Positions 53,619 to 62,188 are shown, numbered from the stretch's first letter. The stretch: DNA of 64,000 nt from Actinomycetes bacterium (GCA_023417775.1 JAEZEJ010000097.1:4532-68531); one strand, 5' to 3'. Notes: a model not told the origin generated them from the letters alone. Numbers and translations: made by a program.

Positions 53619-54740
53619 CTACGCGGTCAGGATGGTCTGCCGCACGTACCAGCGTGAGCCGTCGTCGCTGGGCTCGATGGCGCGGAAGGTCTTGATTTGG
53701 TGGTGCTGTTTGCACAGCAGCCACATGTTGTCACCGTGGGTGGGGCCAAGGGGATGCGGCCGTCGGTGGTCGATCTCGCACCGGGTGCCGCGGACCTGGC
53801 AGCCGGGGAAGCGACAGGTGCCGTCGCGGAATCTGATCGCATTGCGCAGGTGGTGGCTGGGGAAGCGTCCGGTGTAGTCGATGCTGAGGATGTTCTCGCG
53901 CTCGTCGACGAGGAGTCGGTACCAGAACGGGTTGCCGGCGCTCACGAGCTCGCGGACCGCCGTGGCCGGCAGGGTCCATTGACGGTCCCAGGAGATGCCC
54001 GGCTGGTCGTCGAGACCCGCCAGGGTGGAGGCGGGCACCATGACGCCGATGGCGACTGTGGGCGCGATCGGTCCGTCATCGGCCGGATCGACCGAGCCGA
54101 GGACCGCGAGGGCGAGATCCGCGCGGCGCTGGTCGAGCGTGCGCTCGTCGTCACGGATGGCCTTGGCGGCGTGGTCGAGCTTGTTCTCGATATCGGCGAG
54201 GAGCAACGACGGCACGTTGGCGACCCACAGGTCCCCGGTGCTGGAGGTCTCGTGGTGGATCACGCGCACGTGGCGTTCCTGGAGTGTGGACGCGGTGCGC
54301 TCGTCGGCGTGCTCGGGCTCGGCGCGCGCGATGAAGCGCTTGATCCAGGCGCGAAGCTCGGCGAGCGTGTGGTGCTCGGCATAGTCGGCCACGCGTGCGT
54401 CGAGCCGTTCGAGCGACTGCTCGTGGTGGAGGGCGTCGAGGTTCCGGCCGATCTCGCTCACCCGGGCGGCATCGATCCGGCCCTCGGAGAAGGCGAGCCA
54501 GGCGCGGGGGAGCTTCTCGTTGACCTCGCGTGCCTCGTGCAGGCGCGAGCGTGTGGTGTGCTGGCTCCACCCCAGCGCCTCGCCCATCGCCGCGAGGTCG
54601 CCGTGGAAGCCCCAGCCAGAGTCGTCCTTGCCGTCGAAGTAGGCGAGCAGGAGCTTGATCCGCTCGTAGTCGACCAGTGCCGCCAGATGGCGTACGTCAG
54701 CGGCGTCGATGAGCGCCGCGTCGCTGGTCGAGTGGATCAT
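53619..54740 (-). CDS. DUF222/HNH endonuclease domain protein
   Basis: A 373-residue protein of the actinobacterial DUF222 (13E12-repeat-like) family. A helical N-terminal half is followed by a C-terminal HNH motif with zinc-type cysteines: CRFPGCQVRGTRCEIDHRRPHPLGPTHGDNMWLLCKQHHQ. Such genes are multicopy in many actinomycetes and their role is unknown; intron- or mobile-element-like spread has been suggested. It appears intact. It is convergent with the AraC gene (19 bases) and has a leaderless-type promoter. Confidence 0.88.
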   Translation of the reverse strand: MIHSTSDAALIDAADVRHLAALVDYERIKLLLAYFDGKDDSGWGFHGDLAAMGEALGWSQHTTRSRLHEAREVNEKLPRAWLAFSEGRIDAARVSEIGRNLDALHHEQSLERLDARVADYAEHHTLAELRAWIKRFIARAEPEHADERTASTLQERHVRVIHHETSSTGDLWVANVPSLLLADIENKLDHAAKAIRDDERTLDQRRADLALAVLGSVDPADDGPIAPTVAIGVMVPASTLAGLDDQPGISWDRQWTLPATAVRELVSAGNPFWYRLLVDERENILSIDYTGRFPSHHLRNAIRFRDGTCRFPGCQVRGTRCEIDHRRPHPLGPTHGDNMWLLCKQHHQIKTFRAIEPSDDGSRWYVRQTILTA

Positions 54741-54746
54741 GTTTCC

Positions 54747-54752
54747 ACGTTA
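54747..54752 (-). promoter_or_regulatory. -10 element TAACGT of the DUF222/HNH gene (leaderless)
   Basis: On the minus strand TAACGT ends 6 bases before the ATG at 54740, with no ribosome site between. Confidence 0.4.
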
Positions 54753-54787
54753 GGGGAGCCCACCGACACGTCTTTCCGGCTATCCAC

Positions 54788-54925
54788 ACCTCACGTGGGA
54801 GGCATGCGGACGGCGCCGTCGACGCGGACGGTCTCGCCGTTCATATAGGAGTTGGTGACGCATTCGAGCACCATGCTGGCGAGCTCCTCGGGGTGTCCGA
54901 GGCGCTGGGGGAAGTTGACGGACTC
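54788..54925 (-). pseudogene. 3'-end fragment of an SDR gene (copy of 58601-58738)
   Basis: The minus strand encodes NFPQRLGHPEELASMVLECV and continues through TNSYMNGETVRVDGAVRMPP to a stop, i.e. the last ~45 codons of the SDR gene at 58604. The DNA matches 58601-58738 with only about six mismatches over 138 bp. No SDR sequence continues upstream of it. It is one of two direct repeats flanking the glucosidase/transporter pair. Confidence 0.85.
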
Positions 54926-55139
54926 TGGCACGGAGCTGGGTGTAGGTGGGTGGATCTTGGCACTCGTTCTCTCGGTCACCGAGACCCGCTCCGTGCAGAG
55001 CGGGATGTTTGCTTGCCTGAGGCGGTCGGGGATTCAGACCAGCAACAGACATCGAACCCCCCATGGGTGCTCACCCGTCGGCGTCGGAGCCCATTGATGG
55101 TCATGACGACGTTCGATGTTTGAGCGTTCTTCGCCCTTC
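54926..55139. other. intergenic remainder with two small hairpins
   Basis: No gene was recognised between the SDR fragment and the glucosidase stop. Two adjacent small hairpins are visible: TCTCGG/CCGAGA (54970-54984) and CCCGCTC/GAGCGGG (54985-55004). They could end transcription of the glucosidase gene. Together with 54741-54787, this region and the SDR fragment make up a ~400-bp stretch without an intact gene. Confidence 0.4.
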
Positions 55140-57029
55140 CTACCTTGCCCGTCGCCAGAGTTGCGCCTCGTAGGGCGCGAGATCGCGCGACCCAGCACCG
55201 CTGGCGAGTGTCAGCTCCCACGCGGGGTCGATGGCGGTGGTGTGCGTCGGCCGGTCGGTGAGGTTCAGGACGACCAGGAACTCCTCGTCTCCCTCGCACC
55301 GGCGATACCGCCAGCTGCGGCGCGGCGTGCGCTCCATGATCGTCTCCCCGTAGACCAGCGCGGGGTGTGATCGGCGCAGCCGGATCAACGCTCGATGCCA
55401 TTCCAGCACCGAGTCCGGGTCGCCGCGTTGATCCTCGACGTTGATCTGGGCCTCGCTCCCGTCGCCGGAGATCCAGGGTTCGCCCGTCGTGAATCCGCCG
55501 GTGGCGTCCCAGGCCATCGGGACGCGCGCGTGATCGCGGGTCCCGGCGAGCACACGAGTCCAGACCTCCTGCGGCGCCAGCCCCTCGGCCGTGAGCTCGG
55601 CGGCGAGGTTGAGGCTCTCGACGTCCCGCAGCTGTTCCAAGCCGCGGAACCGCTGATTGGCCGCGCCGATCTCCTGTCCCTGGTAGAGGAACGGGGTGCC
55701 GCGCAGGGTGAATTGGATCATCGCGAGCAGCTTGGCCACGGCGACGCGGTGCTCGGGGCGGGGATCGACCTTCGACACCAGCCGCGGATTGTCGTGGTTG
55801 TCGAAGAACAGGCTCATCCAGTAGCCCTCGCCGTAATCGGCCTGCCACTGGGCGTAGTAGTCCTTGAGGTGGGCGAGGTCGTAACGATAGGAGTCGAACC
55901 GTGTCCTGCCCGGATTCTCGAGATGCTCGAAGTTGAACACCATGTCGAGCTCGCCGCGGTCATCGCCGACCATCAGTTTGCCCATCTGCGCGCTAACCAC
56001 GGGGGTCTCGCCGATGGCGACGCAGTCGGGATCGTCGAAGGCCTCGGCTCGCAGTTGCTTCAGGTACTCGTGCAGGCGCGGACCGTGGAAGTAGTGCTCG
56101 AGGCCGGTGAACCCGGTCAGAGCGCCGATCAGCTCATTGCCGGGCGGTAGACCGGGCGTCTTGGAGATGTAGTTGATGACATCGAGGCGGAACCCGTCCA
56201 CGCCGCGGTCGCGCCACCACCGAGCGATGTCCACGACCTCGGCCCGCACGGCCGGGTTCTCCCAGTTCAGGTCCGGTTGCTTCGGCGAGAACAGGTGCAG
56301 CCCCCACAGCCGTTGCTCCTCGAACCAGCGCCAGGCCGGTCCGGAGAAGAACGAGCGCCAGTTGTTCGGTGGCTTCTCTGGATCGCCGGGCCGCAGGAAG
56401 TAGTAGTCGCGGTAGGGCGAGGCCGGGTCGGTGAGCGCCCGCCGGAACCAGGCATGCTCGTCGGAGGTGTGATTGACGACGAGGTCCATCACCAGTCGCA
56501 TCCCGCGTCTGTGCAGACCCGCCACGAGGGCGTCGAAGTCGTCCATCGTGCCGAAGTCGGCGAGGATCGCGCGGTAGTCGCGGATGTCGTAGCCGTTGTC
56601 GTCATTGGGGGAGTCGTAGACGGGGGAGAGCCACACCGCGTCGATGCCGAGGTACTCCAGGTAGTCCAGCCGGTCGAGGATGCCGCGCAGGTCGCCGATC
56701 CCGTCGCCATCGGAGTCGGCGAAGGACCGCGGGTAGACCTGATAGAAGACGGCCTCCCTGAACCAGGCCGTGCGACGAGGCAGGTCGACGGCGGGCACGT
56801 CGGCGACGGAGGCGAGCAGCCGGACGATGGCATCGACGAACTCGGCATCGATGCGTCCGCGGGTGAGCCGGGGGAGCGCGCTCAATCGGATCGATCCGAT
56901 GATCGGGTTGTCGATCCACCGCACCGACCGCCCGATGTGACGGGTCAGGCTGGTGATGATGTCGCGCCCGAGCGGATGGCCGTAGACATCGCGCAACCGG
57001 CTCCTCGTGGTGATCTCATGGCCGGGCAT
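55140..57029 (-). CDS. GH13 alpha-glucosidase / oligo-1,6-glucosidase-like
   Basis: A 629-residue GH13 enzyme. From residue ~85 it follows the MalL/oligo-1,6-glucosidase pattern: AVFYQVYPRSFADSDGDGIGDLRGI, DLVVNHTSDEHAWF, the nucleophile in GFRLDVINYISK (Asp283), the acid/base in VAIGETP (Glu341) and the stabiliser in FDNHDNPR (Asp413), then TPFLYQGQEIG. The first ~85 residues (RLRDVYGHPLGRDIITSLTRHIGRSVRW...) are an extra region of unknown role, not a signal peptide. The gene is translationally coupled (14-bp overlap) behind a GPH sugar transporter, so it probably hydrolyses an imported alpha-glucoside in the cytoplasm. Confidence 0.88.
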   Translation of the reverse strand: MPGHEITTRSRLRDVYGHPLGRDIITSLTRHIGRSVRWIDNPIIGSIRLSALPRLTRGRIDAEFVDAIVRLLASVADVPAVDLPRRTAWFREAVFYQVYPRSFADSDGDGIGDLRGILDRLDYLEYLGIDAVWLSPVYDSPNDDNGYDIRDYRAILADFGTMDDFDALVAGLHRRGMRLVMDLVVNHTSDEHAWFRRALTDPASPYRDYYFLRPGDPEKPPNNWRSFFSGPAWRWFEEQRLWGLHLFSPKQPDLNWENPAVRAEVVDIARWWRDRGVDGFRLDVINYISKTPGLPPGNELIGALTGFTGLEHYFHGPRLHEYLKQLRAEAFDDPDCVAIGETPVVSAQMGKLMVGDDRGELDMVFNFEHLENPGRTRFDSYRYDLAHLKDYYAQWQADYGEGYWMSLFFDNHDNPRLVSKVDPRPEHRVAVAKLLAMIQFTLRGTPFLYQGQEIGAANQRFRGLEQLRDVESLNLAAELTAEGLAPQEVWTRVLAGTRDHARVPMAWDATGGFTTGEPWISGDGSEAQINVEDQRGDPDSVLEWHRALIRLRRSHPALVYGETIMERTPRRSWRYRRCEGDEEFLVVLNLTDRPTHTTAIDPAWELTLASGAGSRDLAPYEAQLWRRAR

Positions 57030-58425
57030 GGTCGTCTCCCGTGTGCTCGTCGTCGGTGTGCTCGGCCGCCCTGCGGAGGCGGAGGGCCTCGACGATGCGG
57101 GCGTAGCCGGCCTCGTCGAGCGTGTAGAAGCGGCGGTAGACGAGGTAGCTCGCCACGATGAGCAGTGCCGGGACCACGATCATCATGATCTTGACGAGGA
57201 GGGTTCCGCCATCGGTCATGGCGGAGGCGTCGTCGGCCTCCTTCATCCCCGAGGCGAGCACTGTCCAGCCGACGATGCCGCTCGCGACCGCTGATCCGAG
57301 CTTGTAGATGAACGGCTGGAGGGACAACGTGACGCTGTCGTTGCGCCGGCCCAGCTTGTGCTCGCCGTACTCGACGGTGTCGGCGATGAACATGAGCATC
57401 TGCAACTGGATCATCGCCTGCGCGGAGAAGATGCCCACGCCGGCGACGACCATCGGCACTAGGCCGCCGGGCGGGGTGAGGAAGAGGAGGACGTATCCGG
57501 CGGCGACGACCACTAGCGCGGAAGTGAACAGCGTCCGCCTGGTGAACCGTCTGCTGAGCAGGGGGTAGACCGCCAGGCCGCCGAGCTGGGAGACCCCGAG
57601 GACGGCGGCGAACATGGCGTACATGCCCTCGTCGCCGTAGACATAGCGGAAGTAGTAGATGCCGAAGCTGGTGGTCGTGGTGAACGCGGCCATGAACAAG
57701 AGCAGGGAGGCGGTGGCGGCGAGCAGCTGGTCGTTGCGGAAGATCACCGTCACCAATTCCCGGAACCGGGTCTGGCTCGGCACCGCGACCGTGCGGTCCT
57801 CGCGCACGAGGACGAGCATGGTCAGCTGGAAGACGAGCAGGACGACCGCGAGGATCAGCGCGACCAGGAAGTACGACCACCGCATGTCGCCGATGAGATC
57901 GCCGAGGGCGTTGCTGACCGGCACGATGCCGACGACGACGATGAAGACGCCGATGGAGGCACAGATCCGGGCGACCGCGCCGATTCGCTCGCGTTCTTTC
58001 TGGTCCTCGGTGAGGGCGGGGAGCATCGACCAGTAGCCGATGTCGTTGGCGGTGTAGGAGATCTCCCAGGCGAGGTAGACGACGGTGAAAACCGCGACGA
58101 AGGCGGCGTCGCCGAGCGGGAGCGGGGTGAACAGGACGACCGTCAGCGCTGCGGCCGGTATCGCTCCACCGAGGATCCAGGGTTTGAACTTGCCGTGGCG
58201 GCCGTGGGTATTGTCGACGATCACGCCCATGACCGGATCGTTGACGGCGTCGAAGAGCCGTGCCACGACGAGCACGATCGTCACCGCCGCGAAGACGCCG
58301 TTCGAGACCTCGAGGACGTCGCTGAGGTAGAACAGCAGATACATCGAGATGAGCGTGTAGCACGCGTCGCGCCCGATCGTGCCGATGCCGAAACCGAAGC
58401 GATTGCGGATCGTCTGTGTCGTCAC
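57016..58425 (-). CDS. GPH-family sugar:cation symporter (MelB-like)
   Basis: A 469-residue membrane protein of about twelve segments. The GTG at 58425 (VTTQTIRNRFGFGIGT) follows AGGAGG and is preferred to the longer frame. Family features include GRDACYTLISMYLLFYLSDVLEV, FDAVNDPVMGVIVDNTHGRHGKFKPWIL (the cytoplasmic loop motif) and FIADTVEYGEHKLGRRNDS. It probably imports an alpha-glucoside for the coupled GH13 enzyme. No regulator lies next to the pair. Confidence 0.88.
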   Translation of the reverse strand: MTTQTIRNRFGFGIGTIGRDACYTLISMYLLFYLSDVLEVSNGVFAAVTIVLVVARLFDAVNDPVMGVIVDNTHGRHGKFKPWILGGAIPAAALTVVLFTPLPLGDAAFVAVFTVVYLAWEISYTANDIGYWSMLPALTEDQKERERIGAVARICASIGVFIVVVGIVPVSNALGDLIGDMRWSYFLVALILAVVLLVFQLTMLVLVREDRTVAVPSQTRFRELVTVIFRNDQLLAATASLLLFMAAFTTTTSFGIYYFRYVYGDEGMYAMFAAVLGVSQLGGLAVYPLLSRRFTRRTLFTSALVVVAAGYVLLFLTPPGGLVPMVVAGVGIFSAQAMIQLQMLMFIADTVEYGEHKLGRRNDSVTLSLQPFIYKLGSAVASGIVGWTVLASGMKEADDASAMTDGGTLLVKIMMIVVPALLIVASYLVYRRFYTLDEAGYARIVEALRLRRAAEHTDDEHTGDDHARP

Positions 58426-58600
58426 CGGCCTGCCTCCTGTCGCTCCACAACGTACACGTGAGATGGGACACAAGGAGGCATGGATCGCTCAGCGTCGGTA
58501 ACGATGGCCAGGTGTACGACTTCGCCGGCATCATGTGCGAGAACTCGGTTCCATACACGACGTTTGAGCCGGGCCAGTTTGTTGAAGGATGCGACCTAGA

Positions 58601-58738
58601 ACCTCACTTGGGAGGCATGCGGATGGCGCCGTCGACGCGGACGGTCTCGCCGTTCATGTAGGAGTTGGTGACGCATTCGAGCACCATGCTGGCGAGCTCC
58701 TCGGGGTGCCCGAGGCGCTTGGGGAAGTTGACGTACTC
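58601..58738 (-). repeat. direct repeat, intact-gene copy (3' end of SDR)
   Basis: The counterpart of 54788-54925, offset by 3813 bp and lying within the 3' end of the intact SDR gene at 58604. Confidence 0.85.
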
Positions 58739-59380
58739 GCCGAGCTTGGCCTTGAAGGCCTCGGCCTGCTCGCCCTCGCCGTAGATGGGGGTGTCGATGA
58801 GGCCGGGGGCGACGGTGTTGACGCGGATGCCGGCGGCGGCGAGGTCGCGGGCGGCGGGGAGGGTGAGGCCGACGATGCCGCCCTTGGAGGACGAGTAGGC
58901 GGCCTGGCCGATCTGCCCGTCGAAGGCGGCCACGGAGGCGAGATTGCAGACCGCGCCGCGCTCGCCGGACTCCAGCGGCTCGTTGCGCGAGATGGCGGTG
59001 GCGGCGAGGCGCATCGCGTCGAAGGTGCCGATGAGGTTGATGGAGATGACCTTCTTGTAGGCGTCGAGGTCGTGGGCGGACTCGTAGGTGCCGTCGCGCC
59101 CGATGGTGCGCTGCGCCCAGCCGATGCCGGCGGAGTTGACGAGGACGCGCAGGGGAGCGAGCTCCTCGGCGGCGGCGATGGCGGTCTTGATCTGCTCGGT
59201 GTCGGTGACGTCGACGCGGATGAACACACCGCCGATCTCCTGCGCGAGCGCCTGCCCGGCGTCCTCGTTCAGGTCGGCGACCACGACGAGCGCGCCCCGC
59301 TCGTGCAGCTGGCGCGCGACCGCCGCGCCGATGCCCGATGCGCCGCCGGTGACGATGGCCGATGCTCCCGCGATGTCCAT
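58604..59380 (-). CDS. SDR dehydrogenase, 3-hydroxyacyl-CoA dehydrogenase type II-like
   Basis: A 258-residue short-chain dehydrogenase with TGGASGIG, LVNSAGIGWAQRT, SVAAFDGQIGQAAYSSSKGG (S...YxxxK) and APGLIDTPIYGEG. The YVNFPKRLGHPEELASMV tail resembles HSD17B10/3-hydroxy-2-methylbutyryl-CoA dehydrogenases. These oxidise short hydroxyacyl-CoA with NAD+. GAGGGA precedes the ATG. The 3' end is duplicated at 54788. No other acyl-CoA gene is nearby. Confidence 0.85.
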   Translation of the reverse strand: MDIAGASAIVTGGASGIGAAVARQLHERGALVVVADLNEDAGQALAQEIGGVFIRVDVTDTEQIKTAIAAAEELAPLRVLVNSAGIGWAQRTIGRDGTYESAHDLDAYKKVISINLIGTFDAMRLAATAISRNEPLESGERGAVCNLASVAAFDGQIGQAAYSSSKGGIVGLTLPAARDLAAAGIRVNTVAPGLIDTPIYGEGEQAEAFKAKLGEYVNFPKRLGHPEELASMVLECVTNSYMNGETVRVDGAIRMPPK

Positions 59381-59456
59381 ATGTTCCCTCGAATCGTGAT
59401 GACGTCAGTGTCCACCGGCAGTCTCGCACGGACGCCGGGTGGAGGTGGGCGGATAG

Positions 59457-59891
59457 CTAGTTCTTGTTGTGCCCGAGGGAGCGGGCATGCAGAATCTCTT
59501 TCCAGTACGACTCGCGGTCGAGTACGTGGTCGTCATCGGTGCGCATCGACCAGAACTCCAGCAGCGCGAACTTCATATTGGTGCAGAAGTACTCCTCGCC
59601 CTTCTCTGCGATGAGCTCAATGAGCCCCTTGTTGCCGGCATGGAGAGTCTTCGCGTAGTAACTCCATCGCGACCAGATCCCTGTGTCGCCGTAGGCGGCG
59701 CCGACATAGCGTGCGCCGGTGGGCTGATCGTGGATGACGTAGACGCCCTTCATCTGCTCGAGAGCGATCCGCCAGTCGGGACGGCTCTGGTTCACCACCA
59801 GCTGAAGATCGGCGAGGGAGTGGTTGATCTTGTCATGGCCCGGGAACGGATACCCGCTCTGATGGGGAACTGCCTCGTGGGCGACCGTCCA
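59457..59891 (-). pseudogene. 5'-truncated GIY-YIG nuclease family gene
   Basis: An open frame of 144 codons on the minus strand encodes the C-terminal part of a GIY-YIG family protein: GYPFPGHDKINHSLADLQLVV, then the nuclease core KGVYVIHDQPTGARYVGAAYG (GIY/YIG-like), IWSRWSYYAKTLHAGNKGL and ESYWKEILHARSLGHNKN. The frame begins directly after a TAG (59892-59894), has no ATG or GTG in its first 31 codons, and lacks the N-terminal half I expect in this family. A GTG at 59798 could give a 113-residue product that keeps the core, so residual expression cannot be excluded. Confidence 0.65.
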
Positions 59892-60476
59892 CTACCTGGC
59901 TCCGGTAGTGGCGTTGCGTATCGCTGCTGCCAGCCCCGCGTATCTCGTGGGTCCGTCGGTAATCTGTTCCAGCGCGTTGAGGCTGATCGATTTGTAGCCG
60001 AGGTCTTCTAGCGTCTTTCGGGGCACGACGTAGAACGCCCACTGGTCGACGTCGAGAACGTCATACTCGTCATGACTCTGCGCCGTTTGGACAGCGAAAA
60101 CGTACACATCGGCGTTGAACGTCGCCTCGGGTGACTCTCCTTTGCGTGGATCCCAGGTGCGACCGGTCAATCCTGTGAATCGAATCGCTGACGGGCGCCG
60201 CTGATCCCAGACCTGCATGTAGGCGGAGGATTTCACCTCGATACGGGTGCCGTCGGGGGCCAGAACGTCGTAGGCGTCCCATTCGACGCGTGGGCTGGTC
60301 GCCTTGACCGCTTTGGCCACCAGGAACTCAGCGAGGTATCCACGGAGATTGTTCATGCGCAGATCACTCATGGCGAACCGCCAGAAGTCCAGCACGGTCG
60401 CGTCAAGGCCCGCGAATGGTTCAGCGCCGTCCATGCGTCTTGCCGGGGGAGCAGAGAACCACACATCGTCGGACAT
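59892..60476 (-). CDS. hypothetical protein with a PD-(D/E)XK-like core
   Basis: A 194-residue protein if started at MSDDVWFSAPP (60476); ATG 60506 or GTG 60545 are alternatives, but the latter lies inside a terminator hairpin. NLRGYLAEFLVAKAV followed by WDAYDVLAPDGTRIEVKSSAYMQVWD has the Glu ... Asp ... E-x-K order of restriction-endonuclease-like folds. The stop TAG is directly followed, in frame, by the GIY-YIG fragment. I do not recognise a named family. Confidence 0.55.
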   Translation of the reverse strand: MSDDVWFSAPPARRMDGAEPFAGLDATVLDFWRFAMSDLRMNNLRGYLAEFLVAKAVKATSPRVEWDAYDVLAPDGTRIEVKSSAYMQVWDQRRPSAIRFTGLTGRTWDPRKGESPEATFNADVYVFAVQTAQSHDEYDVLDVDQWAFYVVPRKTLEDLGYKSISLNALEQITDGPTRYAGLAAAIRNATTGAR

Positions 60477-60540
60477 GGATCGTATCGTGCCACGAGGGAC
60501 AGACATGAGCCGCGGAATCGGGATCTGGCCTGCGTACGAA

Positions 60541-60570
60541 AGCACCCCCAGCCGAGAGGCTGGGGGTGCT
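60541..60570. terminator. strong hairpin, probable glnA terminator
   Basis: AGCACCCCCAGCC (60541-60553), loop GAGA, GGCTGGGGGTGCT (60558-60570): a perfect 13-bp GC-rich stem with a tetraloop. It lies 70 bases beyond the glnA stop (minus strand); only a short T run (GCTTTCG) follows on that strand. Confidence 0.75.
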
Positions 60571-60639
60571 TCGCTGTCGTGTTGAGGTGGAAACCGCGGG
60601 CGCGAGCGTATCGAGCCCTACGGTTTTCCCACCGACCGA

Positions 60640-62061
60640 TCAGATGTCGTAGTAGAGCTCGAACTCGTGCGGGTGGGGGCGGAGCTGCACGGGCATGATC
60701 TCCTCGGTGCGCTTGTAGTCGATCCACGTCTCGATCAGATCGGGCGTGAACACGTCACCGGCGGTGAGGAACTCGTGGTCGGCCTCGAGGGAGTCGAGGA
60801 CGGCGTCGAGCGAGGTGGGCACGTGGTCGATCTCCGCGTACTCCTCGGGCGGGAGCTCGTAGATGTTCTTGTCGACCGGCGCGGGCGGCTCGATCTTGTT
60901 CTTGATGCCGTCGAGGCCGGCCAGCAGCAGCGCCGAGAATGCCAGGTACGGGTTGGCCGACGGGTCGGGGCAGCGGAACTCGATGCGCTTCGCCTTCGGG
61001 TTGTTGCCCGTGATCGGCACGCGCACGCAGGCCGAGCGGTTGCGGGCCGAGTAGACGAGCGCGATGGGTGCCTCGTAGCCCGGCACCAGGCGGTGGAAGG
61101 AGTTCACGGTCGGGTTCGTGAACGCCAGCAGGCTCGGCGCGTGCTTCAGGATGCCGCCCACGTAGTGACGCGCCATATCCGACAGGCCGCCGTAGCCGGC
61201 CTCGTCGTAGAACAGCGGCTCGCCGTTGTTCCAGATCGACTGGTGGCAGTGCATGCCCGAGCCGTTGTCGCCGAAGATCGGCTTCGGCATGAAGGTCACG
61301 GTCTTGTCCGCGGCCCACGCGGTGTTGCGGATGATGTACTTGAACTTCATGACATCGTCGGCCGACTTCAGCAGCGTGTCGAAGTTGTAGTTGATCTCGG
61401 CCTGACCCGCGGTGCCGACCTCGTGGTGGCCGCGCTCGACGGTGAGGCCGACCGTCTCCAGGTTGGCCATCATGTCGTCACGCAGGTCGGTGAAGTGGTC
61501 GGTCGGCGCGACGGGGAAGTAACCGCCCTTGTAGCGCACCTTGTAGCCGCGGTTGTCGACGATGTCGTCACCCGTCGACCAGGCGCCCGCTGCCGACTGG
61601 ATCTCGTAGTAGGACTTGTTCGCGCTCGTGCCGAAGCTGACGCGGTCGAAGATGTAGAACTCGGCCTCGGGGGCGAAGAACGCCGTGTCGCCGATGCCGG
61701 TGGTCTTCAGGTATGCCTCGGCCTTGCGGGCGATATTGCGCGGATCGCGCGAGTACGCCTCACCGGTGATCGGGTCGTGCACGAAGAAGTCCATGACCAG
61801 CGTCTTGCGCGCCCGGAAGGGGTCGACGTAGGCGGTCTTCACATCGGGGAACAGCGCCATGTCGGACTGGTCGATGCTCTGGAAGCCGCGCACGGAGGAG
61901 CCGTCGAAGGCCAGGCCGCTGTCGAGGATGCCCTCGTCGAAGGAGGAGACCGGCACCGTGAAGTGCTGCTGGATACCGGGCAGGTCGGTGAACCGGACGT
62001 CGATGAACTCGACACCCTCGTCCTTGATGAATCTGAACAGCTCGTCGGCATTGCCGAACAT
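60640..62061 (-). CDS. glnA: type I glutamine synthetase
   Basis: A 473-residue GSI enzyme; the ATG at 62061 (MFGNADELFRFIKDEGV) follows GAGGAGG, whereas the frame extends 14 codons further without need. It shows DGSSVRGF, AEFYIFD, GHHEVGTAGQAEINY, the ATP region NGSGMHCHQS, NRSACVRVP and RCPDPSANPYLAFS. The adenylylation segment is KNIYELPPEE (Tyr), so it is of the regulated GSI-beta type. It makes glutamine from glutamate, ammonia and ATP. A GlnR box is upstream. Confidence 0.96.
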   Translation of the reverse strand: MFGNADELFRFIKDEGVEFIDVRFTDLPGIQQHFTVPVSSFDEGILDSGLAFDGSSVRGFQSIDQSDMALFPDVKTAYVDPFRARKTLVMDFFVHDPITGEAYSRDPRNIARKAEAYLKTTGIGDTAFFAPEAEFYIFDRVSFGTSANKSYYEIQSAAGAWSTGDDIVDNRGYKVRYKGGYFPVAPTDHFTDLRDDMMANLETVGLTVERGHHEVGTAGQAEINYNFDTLLKSADDVMKFKYIIRNTAWAADKTVTFMPKPIFGDNGSGMHCHQSIWNNGEPLFYDEAGYGGLSDMARHYVGGILKHAPSLLAFTNPTVNSFHRLVPGYEAPIALVYSARNRSACVRVPITGNNPKAKRIEFRCPDPSANPYLAFSALLLAGLDGIKNKIEPPAPVDKNIYELPPEEYAEIDHVPTSLDAVLDSLEADHEFLTAGDVFTPDLIETWIDYKRTEEIMPVQLRPHPHEFELYYDI

Positions 62062-62172
62062 CTGGGCCTCCTCGACCGCCGGGGGCGGGTCATTGTGATA
62101 CATCGACAGCGACGCTTCATCAGCGTCACCAGTGAGCCTAGGCGGGCGTGATTACTCCACCATCACTGGTTT

Positions 62173-62188
62173 GTTTCATCGATGTTAC
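62173..62188 (-). promoter_or_regulatory. GlnR box upstream of glnA
   Basis: On the minus strand GTAAC-ATCGAT-GAAAC matches the actinobacterial GlnR consensus gTnAC-n6-GaAAC exactly. It is centred about 120 bp upstream of the glnA start. A second, weaker half (GTGAT...) follows at the expected 6-base spacing. Confidence 0.75.

Noticed and set aside
54741..58603. Insertion sequence or prophage in the accessory segment
   Set aside because: No transposase, integrase or terminal inverted repeats were found; only the SDR-derived direct repeat is present.
59457..59798. Complete 113-residue GIY-YIG gene starting at GTG 59798
   Set aside because: Recognisable family sequence continues in frame 31 codons upstream to the TAG, so the gene is more likely truncated; kept as an alternative.
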